A DNA stretch of 64,000 nucleotides from Aaosphaeria pasadenensis (taxonomy: Eukaryota > Ascomycota > Dothideomycetes > Pleosporales): positions 992,001 through 1,056,000 of the forward strand of contig JAKLMB010000011.1 in the NCBI GenBank assembly GCA_022813625.1, read 5' to 3'. The translations under genes were made by a program, and so were the position numbers. Under the pieces are notes generated by a model. That model ran no database searches. It worked only from the letters and a program-made list of their open reading frames with translations, and was not told the DNA's origin. Below, in pieces: positions 1-9,991 of this stretch. Position 1 is the first letter of the stretch. Each line of letters opens with the position of its first letter.

Positions 1-1156
1 GAAGAGGATTGGCTTATATGTGACTGTTTCGTAAATGACGAGAGTGTTGTCTTTGCTTGCTGAAGCAAGCTTCGTGCCGTCGTGTGAGTACTTGAGATAC
101 CAGACCTCGTCTTTGTGATGTCGCAGTTCCTGCACAGCCTTCATAGGGAAATCATTGCGGTCGCACATATGATCCACATAAAGTGATGGAGAGGTGGCGG
201 TATTGTGGTAGAGGCACCCCGCTATCCAACTCTGTTTGACATCGTCTAATAGACACGCTAATCGATGTGGCGGAATCATAATGCTCGGGGATATTGATTC
301 TGTATTGTCAGCACATGTTGCGCCATTGCTTTGAGACACATTTTGCTTACTGGAGACTTCTGAGAGTAATATCTGTCGCGACTCGCCTTGGGCACCGTCC
401 CATTGAGCCTGACTCTTGAGATCTTCAGCGGATTGACACATCATGAAGCTGTATGGTGTTAGTTAGATCAGACCAATGTTTTGTCGGTCTTGCTAGACAG
501 TAGACTAACCTCGAGAGAGCATGTAATCTATTAACGTCTTGTCGAAGCGGCGCCAGCTCCTGCCGCAAAACCATGAGGGCCTCTCCTAATTCTCGTCGTT
601 CCAATAATTCAAGATATTTCTGTTGCTTCATCCAGAAGAGCAATTCCTCACGATTTGCGCCTTCGGCAAGAGACAAGCCACCGGTTCGACGTATCTTAGA
701 CGACGAAGATGCTGACTTGGACCAGGATTTGCCGTAGGGACCGGTTCCATCCAGACCGATACCGCCCCCGTGGTCATAGGTACTCGTTCCAAACAGAAGC
801 TCTTCTGCAACAGCCCAGTCGCCCTTAAGTACGGCACTGCGAAAAGACGCCACGGTCGGCCCCTCGAGCTGATATCCGCTCTCCTTGCACAACGCCCCTG
901 CCGCATCGCTGTAACCCAGGTCGGTCAAGCTTTGGATCAATATCCTTGTCACCTCCTCCCTGTCATGGCCAAAGTATTCTCTTGATAGTGTTGCTCCATT
1001 CGAGTGCGAGGCCCCGTTGGTCTCGGATTTACCATGTGTATCGCCGTTAGCAACCTTGGCAAGCGACGCTCTCGGGCCTGGGGAGCGGGAGGAGCCGTTT
1101 GTGTGTTTCCGCGAGGGTGATGATGATGGATTTGAAGCATCGTTGTCCAGGCGCAT
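1..1156 (-). CDS. gid7: GID7/WDR26-like WD40 protein of the GID/CTLH ubiquitin ligase (3' end outside window)
   Basis: The N-terminal ~55 residues from the ATG at 1156 are low-complexity and Ser/Asn-rich. Then comes a LisH helix pair (around VTRILIQSL..LGY), a CTLH-type helical region (LLFWMKQQKYLELLE, EALMVLRQEL, RLHALS), and after an intron (449..509, GTTAGT..ACAG) a continuation into the first WD40 blade (HKDEVWYLKYSHDGTKLASAS). LisH-CTLH followed by WD40 is the architecture of yeast Gid7 and human WDR26, a scaffold subunit of the GID/CTLH E3 ligase that degrades gluconeogenic enzymes. The reading frame is still open at base 1, so most of the propeller lies outside. The assignment rests on domain order and motif likeness. 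Another LisH-CTLH-WD40 paralogue cannot be excluded. Confidence 0.85.
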
Positions 1157-1769
1157 GGTCTCTTCTGTTCTGCGCCTTCGCTTGGAGAGAGGACGGGAGG
1201 TCCGGCCTCGAGATGGTTGGGATGGAAGGCTCTCTGAATCGTCGTCGGATCCAGAGAGGCTGCGTCTTCGCTTCGCACGAGAATCCTCGGCGATAGAGGT
1301 GGGTTCAGGAATCGGGGAATTCGTAGGAGCGGGTTCGGTGGGTTGGTGTGAAGATGAAGTCGTTGAGGTTGGGGCAAAGAAGACTTGGGAAGTAGAAGCT
1401 GGGGGTATCGGGATGGTTGGGTGGGCGGAAGTGACGGGGGCAGGGGGATTTAAAGGATTTGGGGGGTTTTCGTCTGCCAGGACGAACGCTGGGGTAGGTT
1501 ACCCGCAGATGCGAAGGTTGAGGTGAGGTGTTGAGGGAAGTAGAGTGTGAGGAGGGGGTTGAGAGCTGCGAACGGAGGACAGACGGACGGATGTAGTTGT
1601 CGAGCAGTAGCCGTGGGATGGCGCGATTGCTGGACTAATCGGGAGTCATCAGTGGCAGAGAGGTAGTATGAAGCTGCAAGGATGTAGCAGTAGTTGATCA
1701 GAGAGGATGGTATCTATAGATTGTGTAAGGTGAGGAGAAGAGTTGGGTTGGTAGTTGGATGTAGTACGG

Positions 1770-1803
<34 letters not shown>

Positions 1804-2806
1804 GTAGGTAACTAGTATTAGTAGTAGTAGCGGAGGAGGTAATGATGATGGATGGGGGATTATCGGGGGTTCGGTAGGTACCGCCGTACCGCTGAGCAAC
1901 CATGTCACGGGTGCCAATTAGGTATCAGCCTACGGAGGGAGTGGAGTACAGGCCTTTGACAAAAAGGAATCAAGCTTGCTGAGGGAAGGTGGCAATTAGA
2001 GCAATACTGAACTGATAATAAGCAATTACAAGTTATTATGAGTTTAGTACTCTATTGGGTCAATACTATTGTTGCTGGTAGGTTGGGAGTAGCGGCCATG
2101 GAGGCCTCAGCCACGGCGGCACCAGCCAAGGTCAGAGCGTGCATCAGCACAAACACACTCGACAAACGAGCTCGGCAAACGCACGAGGGAAAGTCAAAGC
2201 CGTTGAGCGGATGAAGCTATCTGTTATCTTTACAAACTGGTGATGGTAGAGAGGATAGATGTGGTTGTCCTCCTTTGAATACCTTACGACAGGCATGTGG
2301 TCTGGCTAGGTTTCGACCTGATGCAGGTGACAGGCACATGTACCGATTGGATACCTAGGTGGCTTATAGTTGGCTTTTTTGACTACTACGGAGTAGAACT
2401 TGATTTAATTCTTCAACAGTGATACTCTCTCTGCAGAAATACAATATAGTATGGGCCTTTCTCCTATATGGTTGTTGTCAATGTTGTTTGAAGATGTCAC
2501 TGCTGGCAATGGGTGGTAGGATGGTAGTCAAGAGTGAATGTCTTGTGATGAACGTGGCGGGCGATAAGGAATGCACTAACGCTAATCGGCGACCTATCAT
2601 CTCCTCCCATCTCAGTGCCATCCCTTCATCTTCTGTCCCATGTCTGCTTCTCTCCTACAATAACTTGATTGTCGAATTACTACTACCACCGCTCTCATGT
2701 TCACTGTGATTTCTCATGGTCAGCATCTGTCTCTAGAAAAAGAAAGACTGCACCTTATAATGTACTGTAGTCCCCCATAGCACAGCAAATAAATCTATGG
2801 ATGAAC
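1157..2806. other. Intergenic region between GID7-like and GH1 genes
   Basis: No convincing gene. The first ~750 bp is pyrimidine-rich on the minus strand, as expected for the promoter and leader of the leftward gene, and includes a (TAG)n microsatellite. An 11-bp CTACGGAGTAG element lies at 2386..2396. Short frames here are low-complexity. Confidence 0.6.
1771..1803. repeat. (TAG)11 trinucleotide microsatellite
   Basis: Eleven uninterrupted TAG units (CTA on the minus strand), about 0.6 kb upstream of the GID7-like start codon, followed by degenerate TAGG and TAG units to about 1830. Read on the minus strand it is a pyrimidine-rich CTA tract in the probable promoter or leader. Confidence 0.95.
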
Positions 2807-4607
2807 TTACCGGAACCAATTCAACATCTGGAACACACTCGCTTTCGGCGTCCTCGTCAAATCTGTATAATTCACATACTGCAACCCAAATCTGACCTCA
2901 TTACCGGCTAGCCATTCGAAATTATCCATGATTGCCCAACCCCACGCACCGGTCACGTTCACCTTGTCGTAGTGGATGCTCGCGAGTATGTTGTCGAGGT
3001 AGCTCTGGAAGTAGTCCGCTCGTCGGAGATCCCACAGTATCTGGTTCTTGTCTGTGAGGAGCCCTTCGAATGGCTCTGCGAAGCCGAACTCGGTCACCAC
3101 GATGTCTGGGATGCTTGGGAAGAGCACCGTCGTCAGGTGCTTGAGGAACTTTCGCAGGCCGACGGGTGTGTTGTAGAGCCATGAGACGCCGGGGTCGCCA
3201 GCTGGGCCCAGAGGAAATCCGTTAGATGCCTTCGAGGCTGAACTGGCGCATTCGGGGTAGCTCGGGTGTGAGCGATTGCTTGCACAGTTCTCGACACCAC
3301 CATCGACTTCCCAGGCAACGAATGATGTGTATCTGGAGGGCAAGTCAGTTAATCAATCTCTGCCACCTTGAGCAGGTCGGCACGACTTACCCATCAATGG
3401 CATAAAAATCACAGGACCCCTTGATCAACTCCTTCTCCTCCTCCGTAAACTCAGGCAATATATCCCCCAGAGTATCCTTCAAACTCTGCGGATAATCGCC
3501 ATCCGTCCATGGCCCACCGAACCATCCAATCGCAAAGTCAAAGTTCCTCTGCGCAGCCTCCTTATCCGCCTCACTCGTCGTATTCCCCTCGTAGTAATTA
3601 CCCGAATTCTTAAACGTAATCCTTCCCTTCCCCTTGAACTCTTCATGGTACCACTTTGCGACCTTCGCATGCGCAAGCAGGGTATGATGCCCACACAGGA
3701 ACCTTGCGCGGTCCCCGGCGCCGATGTCGTTGAACGCGGGATAGTGGTCGCCGGCCGGGTAGAGCGAATACTGCCAATTGCACCACTGCGGCTCGTTGAT
3801 CGTGAACCACTCCTCGACGTACTCGTCGTACCGCGTGATGACGAATTTGGCGTAGTTGACGAAGTCGTCGACGATCCTGCGGTCGCCCCATGCGCCGTAG
3901 TCGGTGAACAGTGCGAGCGGGGTGTCCCAATGGAAGATCGTGATGCTGGGATGGATGTCGTTGCTTACCAGCTCGGAAATGACGTCGTCGTAGTGCTTGA
4001 CGCCTTCTTCGTTCACGGGTCCTCGTCCGAAGGGGAAGAAGCGAGGCCATGAAAGACTTGGGCTGAAGCGTTTGATACCCAGGGCCTTGAGGCGCTGGAC
4101 GTCCTGCTTATACAGCCAGTAATGGCTCCCCACGATGTCGCCTGTGCTGTTGTCCGCAACCCAGTTCGGCACACGGTGACTTAGCAGGTCCCAGATGCTA
4201 GGACCCTTGCCTTCGTCTTTGGCGGCGCCTTCGATCTGGTACGAACTACTCGAAACCCCCCATTGGAAGCCCTCGGGGAGCTTCAAGTCGCGGAGACTGG
4301 GGTCGTGAGAGGCGACGAGAGGATGGAACTCCTCGCCTACTGGCTGAGGGAAGACTGATGGTTCGGGCGTAGGCTCGACGGTCGTCGTGACCGGGCCCGT
4401 GGCGATGGGCCCCACGAGGTTCCAGAGTGCATTGAGAGCAGTATCTGAGAAGTCCGTCCGGTTTATGGCAGCAGTTGGCTGTGCAGACGCATTGAAGCTC
4501 GCAGTGCTATACCCAGACGGCGTCTGGAAGGACAATGGCTCTCCATGTGTCGAGGCCAGCAATGACAAGAGACACAGGCTCAATTGACTTGGAGTCACTC
4601 CTGCCAT
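2807..4607 (-). CDS. Secreted GH1 beta-glucosidase
   Basis: Hydrolyses terminal beta-glucosides; secreted. The ATG at 4607 gives a hydrophobic signal peptide (residues ~5-22), then a Thr/Pro linker, then the GH1 barrel from ~residue 105 (LPEGFQWGVSSSSYQIEG). The acid/base is E272 in TINEP. The nucleophile is E487 in VVTEFGFAEP, where the usual TENG reads TEFG. One intron at 3333..3390 joins the exons in phase (..YAIDG/YTSF..). As read the protein is 580 residues. The TAA stop at 2807 overlaps a GTAAGT donor, and a branch-like/TAG acceptor near 2733 could add a tiny last exon (four codons, stop at 2720). An in-frame ATG at 4667 is possible, but it would bury the signal peptide. Two CreA-type SYGGRG sites (minus strand, 4705..4710 and 4783..4788) lie within 180 bp upstream, compatible with carbon repression. 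Confidence 0.93.
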
Positions 4608-5608
4608 GGTGAATATCAGCATAAAGAAGTAACGAAACTGGAGAGAAACCTGCCAGAGCAGATGCAAGAAGCAATAGAGCGAATTGGTACCTTAAATGTC
4701 TCCTCCCCGCTACTCAATGCCCCCGAAAGACCTGTGAGCGACAAACATCACATCACATCATACTACCTCTCCCCTCCGACCTCCCCACCTCGGCGTGCAT
4801 CCATCCGCATATTCTTTGCTCAAAATCTCTTACTAGAACACAGCTATCCCTGGCCATTCGCAGGGAAATAAATTGCTCCAGGGCATCCATAGGTTAGGAC
4901 GAGAGCCTAAGTCGATCTATGTAACCGTTCCCGGGTCGAGAAGACATCAGGATCATACAAAGATCCATTGGCGTTGAATATCCATTGCCTTCCGATGCGG
5001 CGCAGCAGACCGTTGGAGTACCGGTACATCTTAGGAGGGATACATGGAGGTGATGGCTCCGTGCCAGGAAGGAGGTTAGTGTATAGGATCAGGCTGATGA
5101 TTGGTGGATTGGATGCTGGAGCTTGAAGGAGCTTGGGCCCGATATGCCCGGGATTGTGGAGAACCTGGTCGGAGGTGGAGCTACTTGTACGGATTTGTTC
5201 ACATAGGGCAGAAGACAGTGGAGAGTGACTACTGCGTCGAATGACTTGTATTCTGTACCTAGTAGGCAAATGCGAGGCCCCCAGTATTGCCTCACAGGCT
5301 AAGTGACACATTCGATACGCTATTCTATAAGATGCTTTGGGAACAGACTTCTGTGTGACCCGCTGAGATTGTCAGAACAGCTTCAGCGAGTGAGTAGATA
5401 ATAGAAACGAGCGATAGTATTAACGACCACCTCAAGTGTCATCTCATTAGTACCTGAGTAGTCGAAGTCTAAATAAAAAGCCCCCCTTCATCAAAACCAT
5501 CCCATCTATAGATTTGAACAAAGCCAAATCCGAAACTATACCAATCATCAATCATCGTCGTAGCTTTTGCTGCCCTCCAAGCGCATCCATGCTTTTTTTT
5601 CCTCTTCT
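4608..5608. other. Intergenic region (GH1 promoter; NAP 3' flank)
   Basis: Upstream region of the minus-strand GH1 gene. The proximal 200 bp is pyrimidine-rich on the plus strand and holds the two CreA-like hexamers. A 134-codon minus-strand frame at 4907..5311 resembles no family I know, and no splice continuation was found. Confidence 0.5.
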
Positions 5609-6746
5609 TTATGCTTTTCTCGCCTTCTTGGGATTGGGAGGGGGCGAACCGCTTGAGCCTGGCCTTCCCTTTCCTACAAGTGCCCGGATATCAATATCCT
5701 CGTCGCTGTCGTCACCGTCCTCATCGCCATAGTCTACTGAGAGGTCAGACAACTCCTCGTCGTCGTCCTCGGCCTCATGTGCGTGCTCTAGAAAGGGCAC
5801 CGATTAGCTGAAATGCCTCGACATATGGCAGTCTCAAGAATACGTACTGAAGTATTTGATGGCAGACGGCCACAGGTCGTCGGCGATAAGAGTGGCGAGC
5901 TCGTCACCCTGTAGGAACGCCTCGGCCTCCTGGACGTCCAGCGTCGGGTCATGGTCGATTTCTGGCAGGTCCTCGACCTTCTCGCCGCGCCTCTGCTTCT
6001 CGATGCGCTCTGCCTTCTTCTTGGACTCCGTCGCAGACTCCTCCGCGGTGATGAATTTGTAGCTCGAGACGAAAGCGAACCAGGTAAAAAAGTTGTTCGA
6101 AGCCTCATCGGACTGTTCGATCAACTTGACAAGTTCCTTGTACGCGGGCAAGTCCTTGTCTTCGGTGCCAGAGCCTACATTCGCGGCTCTCGCTTTGAAA
6201 AGCTTGACGGCAGCGTCTGTGACTCCCTCAGTGATGTCCTTGCCCTTCTTCCAGTTGATCTTGACGGGCTCGGAGACAAGTCCCTCCCAGTCGGACGAGA
6301 CGCGGTACCAGAACTTCTTCTCCAGGACTTTGTCCTCGAAGTACTCGTTGTCGCTGAAGCCGAACTTGATCGCGAAGCTGCGGGGAGAGCCGTTGGGCTC
6401 GTCGATCTCGAAGCGGATCACGTCGAGGGTCTCGAGGCAGTCGGCGAAGATCTTCGAGTCTGAGGGCTGGATGAAGTTGTCGATGTCTGGGGGCGCTGTC
6501 TCCAAGACGAGGGCCCAGAAGTGGGGGATCTTTGCAACTACTTCGGCGCGCTTCTTGTAGAGGGGTCCGTTGAGTTCGTATTGCTTGCGAACTTTGCGCG
6601 GTTTTTCGTCAGTCTTGGTTAAGGGGAAGAGAGGCATGTAGTGGGCAGGTCCTACTGATCTCATTCTCGGTCTCTTCGAAGTCTTCCTCGAGTAGACTCA
6701 GCTCTTCGAATCTAGCATTGACCTCCTCGACAGTCATTTCAGCCAT
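5609..6746 (-). CDS. SET/Vps75-type nucleosome assembly protein (NAP family histone chaperone)
   Basis: Three exons: 6746..6656, 6591..5848 and 5787..5609, total 1014 nt (337 residues). Splicing restores the family motif ENEIIRKQY at the first junction and IKYFKHAH at the second. It has an N-terminal dimerisation helix (residues ~5-50), then the NAP earmuff fold (KRAEVVAKIPHFW, FWYRVSSDW, SNNFFTWF), and an acidic C-terminal tail (~residues 280-320, Asp/Glu runs) followed by a basic PKKARK nuclear-localisation-like end. The length and the FFTWF motif fit SET/Vps75 better than NAP1. Family function: H3-H4/H2A-H2B chaperone in the nucleus; Vps75 partners the acetyltransferase Rtt109. The start at 6746 gives the typical short N-terminus; an in-frame ATG at 6815 is less likely. 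Confidence 0.92.
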
Positions 6747-7474
6747 GATGGGTATTATTCTGTTGCTGTAATCGTTAATTGTGCCATCAAGAAGTCTTGT
6801 TATTGTTGTTGACATTGTTGTAGAGAATGACGATGCGGGGAGTTGGGCTAAAGGTGGGATTCTGTCTTGTTTGATAGAACTTACGGTTTTGTCTTATCTT
6901 TCAACTTATCACCTGCACGCGCGGCTTGATGTCGGTACACGAATTGTTGGATGTGTTAAGAGTTAAGTTTGTTACAAGCAGTTCTTGTTGAGCGAGCGAG
7001 TGGGACACCGAGCAACTCAAAAAAAATTCCAGGGCCTGCAGGGATCTGAAAGCTCACAATTACGGGGAAGCACGGGCCAGCCGCCACAGCATCACTCTGT
7101 TGCTTGATCTCCAGTCATAGCGCAAAACAATACTTTTGGTGACTCCGCCCATTTGGATTGTATGTATTTGCACTGGAGAGATATATTCAGTTTTTGACAT
7201 TAACACGCAAAGCATCTCTCAGAAGCATCACTCAGTAGACATTGACACCCTTGAACATATATCTACAAGATTGCATTAGACAGTCCACCAACTGCGATAA
7301 GACTCAACAAGAACTCAATCCATCTTTAGAAACCAGCCTGCTTATCCCATCCCCCCGCCCAGGCATCTTTTGTTGAGATTCGCCATAACCGGATATCTCC
7401 CGTCAAGCACCGCAGCAAATACAGTTCGCTTGGTTGGTTCAGATAAGGAAGGATAAATTCCTACAGTAGTTACT
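6747..7474. promoter_or_regulatory. Divergent promoter region, NAP chaperone / unnamed protein
   Basis: The 728 bp separate two divergent start codons, so they should carry both promoters. The segment before 7475 is rich in C/T and A tracts. No specific operator was recognised. Confidence 0.5.
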
Positions 7475-8843
7475 ATGGGGGGTAAAGCATTCGCTCAGGC
7501 GGGCCCTAACGGGACCCCTCTTAACGTCCCTCGCATGCCGCTTGAAGTCTATCGACACTTCTCATTGGATTTCCACGCCAGACTCGCTACCATATTCCGC
7601 CAGGTTAGAATCCCCAGAGACGCCCCCGGAAAATTGGATTTCGGTGACATAGACTTTTTGGTCGAGGGTCCTCTGTGCCCTTGGACGCCCGAATCACTGC
7701 ACCAACTGCTAGGCGCTGCACGCCGTCTGGACTGCGGAAACACGCATTCATATGCTATCCCCTACCCAGATACTCCAGACCAGTATGTCCAAGTCGATGT
7801 GGAAATTGCCCCTGGCAGCGGGACCCCCGACCGCGTCGCTCTATTCGAATGGGAATGCTTTATGAAGTCCGATGGCGACCTTTTGCAAATCATAGGCATC
7901 TGCCACCGCTCTCTCGGCCTGATTTGCAACGACAAAGGCCTGCATGTTCGCGTCGCGGAGATCGAGCCCTACGATAAGAAGAAAGCTCTCATATTCCTCA
8001 CCCGCAGTCCCCAGGAGGCCATCCAATTCTACGGTATGGATCCCGCCAAATACGCCACTGGGTTCGAGACAGATATAGAGCTGTTCAATTGGATCTGCGA
8101 GGGTCGGTTCGTAGCCTATGCGGGACTGCGGGACAGAGAAGAGAAGGCGAATGATCGGGCGCGCCAGAGGAAACGACCACTGTACAGCAAATTCGTGGAG
8201 GAGTATGTGCCTTCTCTAGCGGATAGGGCTGTTGAGAGCGACAACGATGCTTGGACACGTCAACAAGTACTCAACGAGGCTCTCGATACCTTCCAGAAGC
8301 GTGATGTTTATGACTCGATGATACAAGAACACCTAGTCCGCGAGAAGGAACTTGAACTCTGGCAACGGATTCGAGAAGCTCTTCCAGTGGAGGGTAGTTC
8401 GTTGGCCCTCGTCCTCAAGGCACTCAGGCGCTGGGTGAAGTTCCAAAACGGGCAGCCGTATATCGGCTTCGAGCCGCTGCTTGAAGATCAACCAAAATGG
8501 GCTTGCCAGTTGGAGGATGAAGTCGAAACGATAGCATGGGTCAAGCAGAATTGGATGGAAGCAAAGTCCTTGGAAAAGGCTCGCGCGGTAAGTGTTCTTT
8601 GACAATGTATCTCTGCCACTCGAGACATGATCAAGAAGAAAGAAGGGTTGGTTGCGTATGCCGGATCGCACCTACCTCTTGAGGATATCTAAGCTCCAAT
8701 CGCCAACAACTCGTTGAGCGTGAGCATGTCTGCATACTTAACACTTCCAGGGACTACTGCCAGAGCCATGGTACATAGAATCTGGCCCTCACTGACATTC
8801 CTGACAGGCCGCTGCAAAAGCAGCTGGCAAGCGAGCATCTTGA
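7475..8843 (+). CDS. Unnamed protein with nucleotidyltransferase-like GDIDFL motif
   Basis: From the ATG at 7475 (MGGKAF) a 371-codon open exon runs to 8587, where GCG/GTAAGT is a strong donor. Reading on would stop after four codons. The best continuation, by branch site and phase, is the acceptor at 8807 (CTGACATTCCTGACAG), adding a short Ala/Lys-rich tail that ends at 8843 (total 382 aa); this last exon is tentative. The N-terminal KLDFGDIDFLVEG recalls the G-x-D-x-D site of polymerase-beta-like nucleotidyltransferases, followed by YVQVDVEI with another acidic pair (VDVE), a likely third metal ligand. The C-terminal half is helical and charged. I do not recognise a named family, and enzymatic activity is inference from the motif. 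Confidence 0.75.
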
Positions 8844-9991
8844 GACACAATTGAGCGTCGCGAGCACGTGTGCACATCTTACGATATTGATTGCGCTGAT
8901 TACGACGTACGTACGGCATAGTCGGAGCTCGTTGGATTACGCGGTGAACATAAGCCGATGCTTTCCCTATGACATCGTACCTAGCACCGTACACGATCTT
9001 CCCCTGTCATCAGTGTGCACCAAAGATCCTCGTAAGTAAAAAATCCTAGCCAGGAAACGCATCAGGACATTGGGGAAAACCCGCGAGCAACGGGGCGGGC
9101 ATACGACCCATCAGAATTTTCCACGTCCTCTTTCTTTCCCTTTTATCCCCTTTTGAATATCGAAGGGGTAATTCATTGAGTTTTGAAGGGGTAATCGATT
9201 GCCTGTGAGGAATTTTGGAGGGGTAATCGATTGCTTTTGAGGAGTTTTGAAGGGGTAACGGAAATGGTGCAGAGTGGAGCCCTACCCGATCGTGTGCATG
9301 ACGCTTGAGGTGAACGGGCCGATGGGTGGTTGGACTTGAGGACGGTTTAGTCCGTTATTGTACTTAGAAAGAGGCGTCATCAAGTTAGCTAGCGAAAGGA
9401 AACGAAAGAATGTCGGGAGAGACAATATGTATGCGCTCACTAAACATGTCCGTGGGATTATTGGAAGGCAATGAATTGCATTTACCGGCTGTCGCATAAA
9501 ATTTCCAGACCTTTGGAGCTGGGGCTGGCTATCTACTCTACTCTACTGTCCCTCGTCTCCGGCGGCGGCGAAACCGGGGGTTAGCAAGACAAAGGGAACA
9601 GACAGTTAGCAGCCTAGTGGGGAAAAATTGCAACGAAACCGCAAAATTTCCCATGGAGATTTCTTGATAAGGACTTGGGTGTCCGCCGGCACACGAGTAG
9701 CGCAACAGAGAAAACACATGCATGCTTCCATGGCTTCCAGAATACTCTGATTAGCGCGAGCAGATAATATTTGAAGATTCGTTGTTCAGTCTTGAGACAC
9801 TTTCTTCTTACTTCTAACATTTTTTACGTCGTCGTTGTTTGCATACTTATACCCAATTTTTTCTATTCTTATCAAAAGTGATATCATCGGTTTCCTACCC
9901 AGCGTTTCCCGACTCGACGTAATTTAGGAGGACAAATCAGATCCTGAGAAAGAGCTACGGAACTCATTGGAAAAATCTCCCGTACCCAAAA
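8844..9991. other. Intergenic region with 32-bp tandem repeat
   Basis: Holds the 3' flank of the unnamed gene, the tandem repeat at 9162..9258 and the upstream region of the L-asparaginase gene. Short frames on the minus strand match nothing recognisable. Confidence 0.55.
9162..9258. repeat. Tandem array of ~32-bp units
   Basis: Two full 32-bp units (9185..9216 and 9217..9248) share GRAGGGGTAATCGATTG with a TTTT end. A shortened unit precedes them (9162..9184) and the start of another follows (9249..9258, GAAGGGGTAA). The units differ by a few substitutions. Confidence 0.9.

Noticed and set aside
1771..1803. TAG repeat as a possible CRISPR or satellite
   Set aside because: Plain trinucleotide microsatellite without spacers.
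4907..5311. 134-codon minus-strand frame between GH1 and NAP genes
   Set aside because: No recognisable motif, no splice continuation and atypical composition; treated as non-coding.
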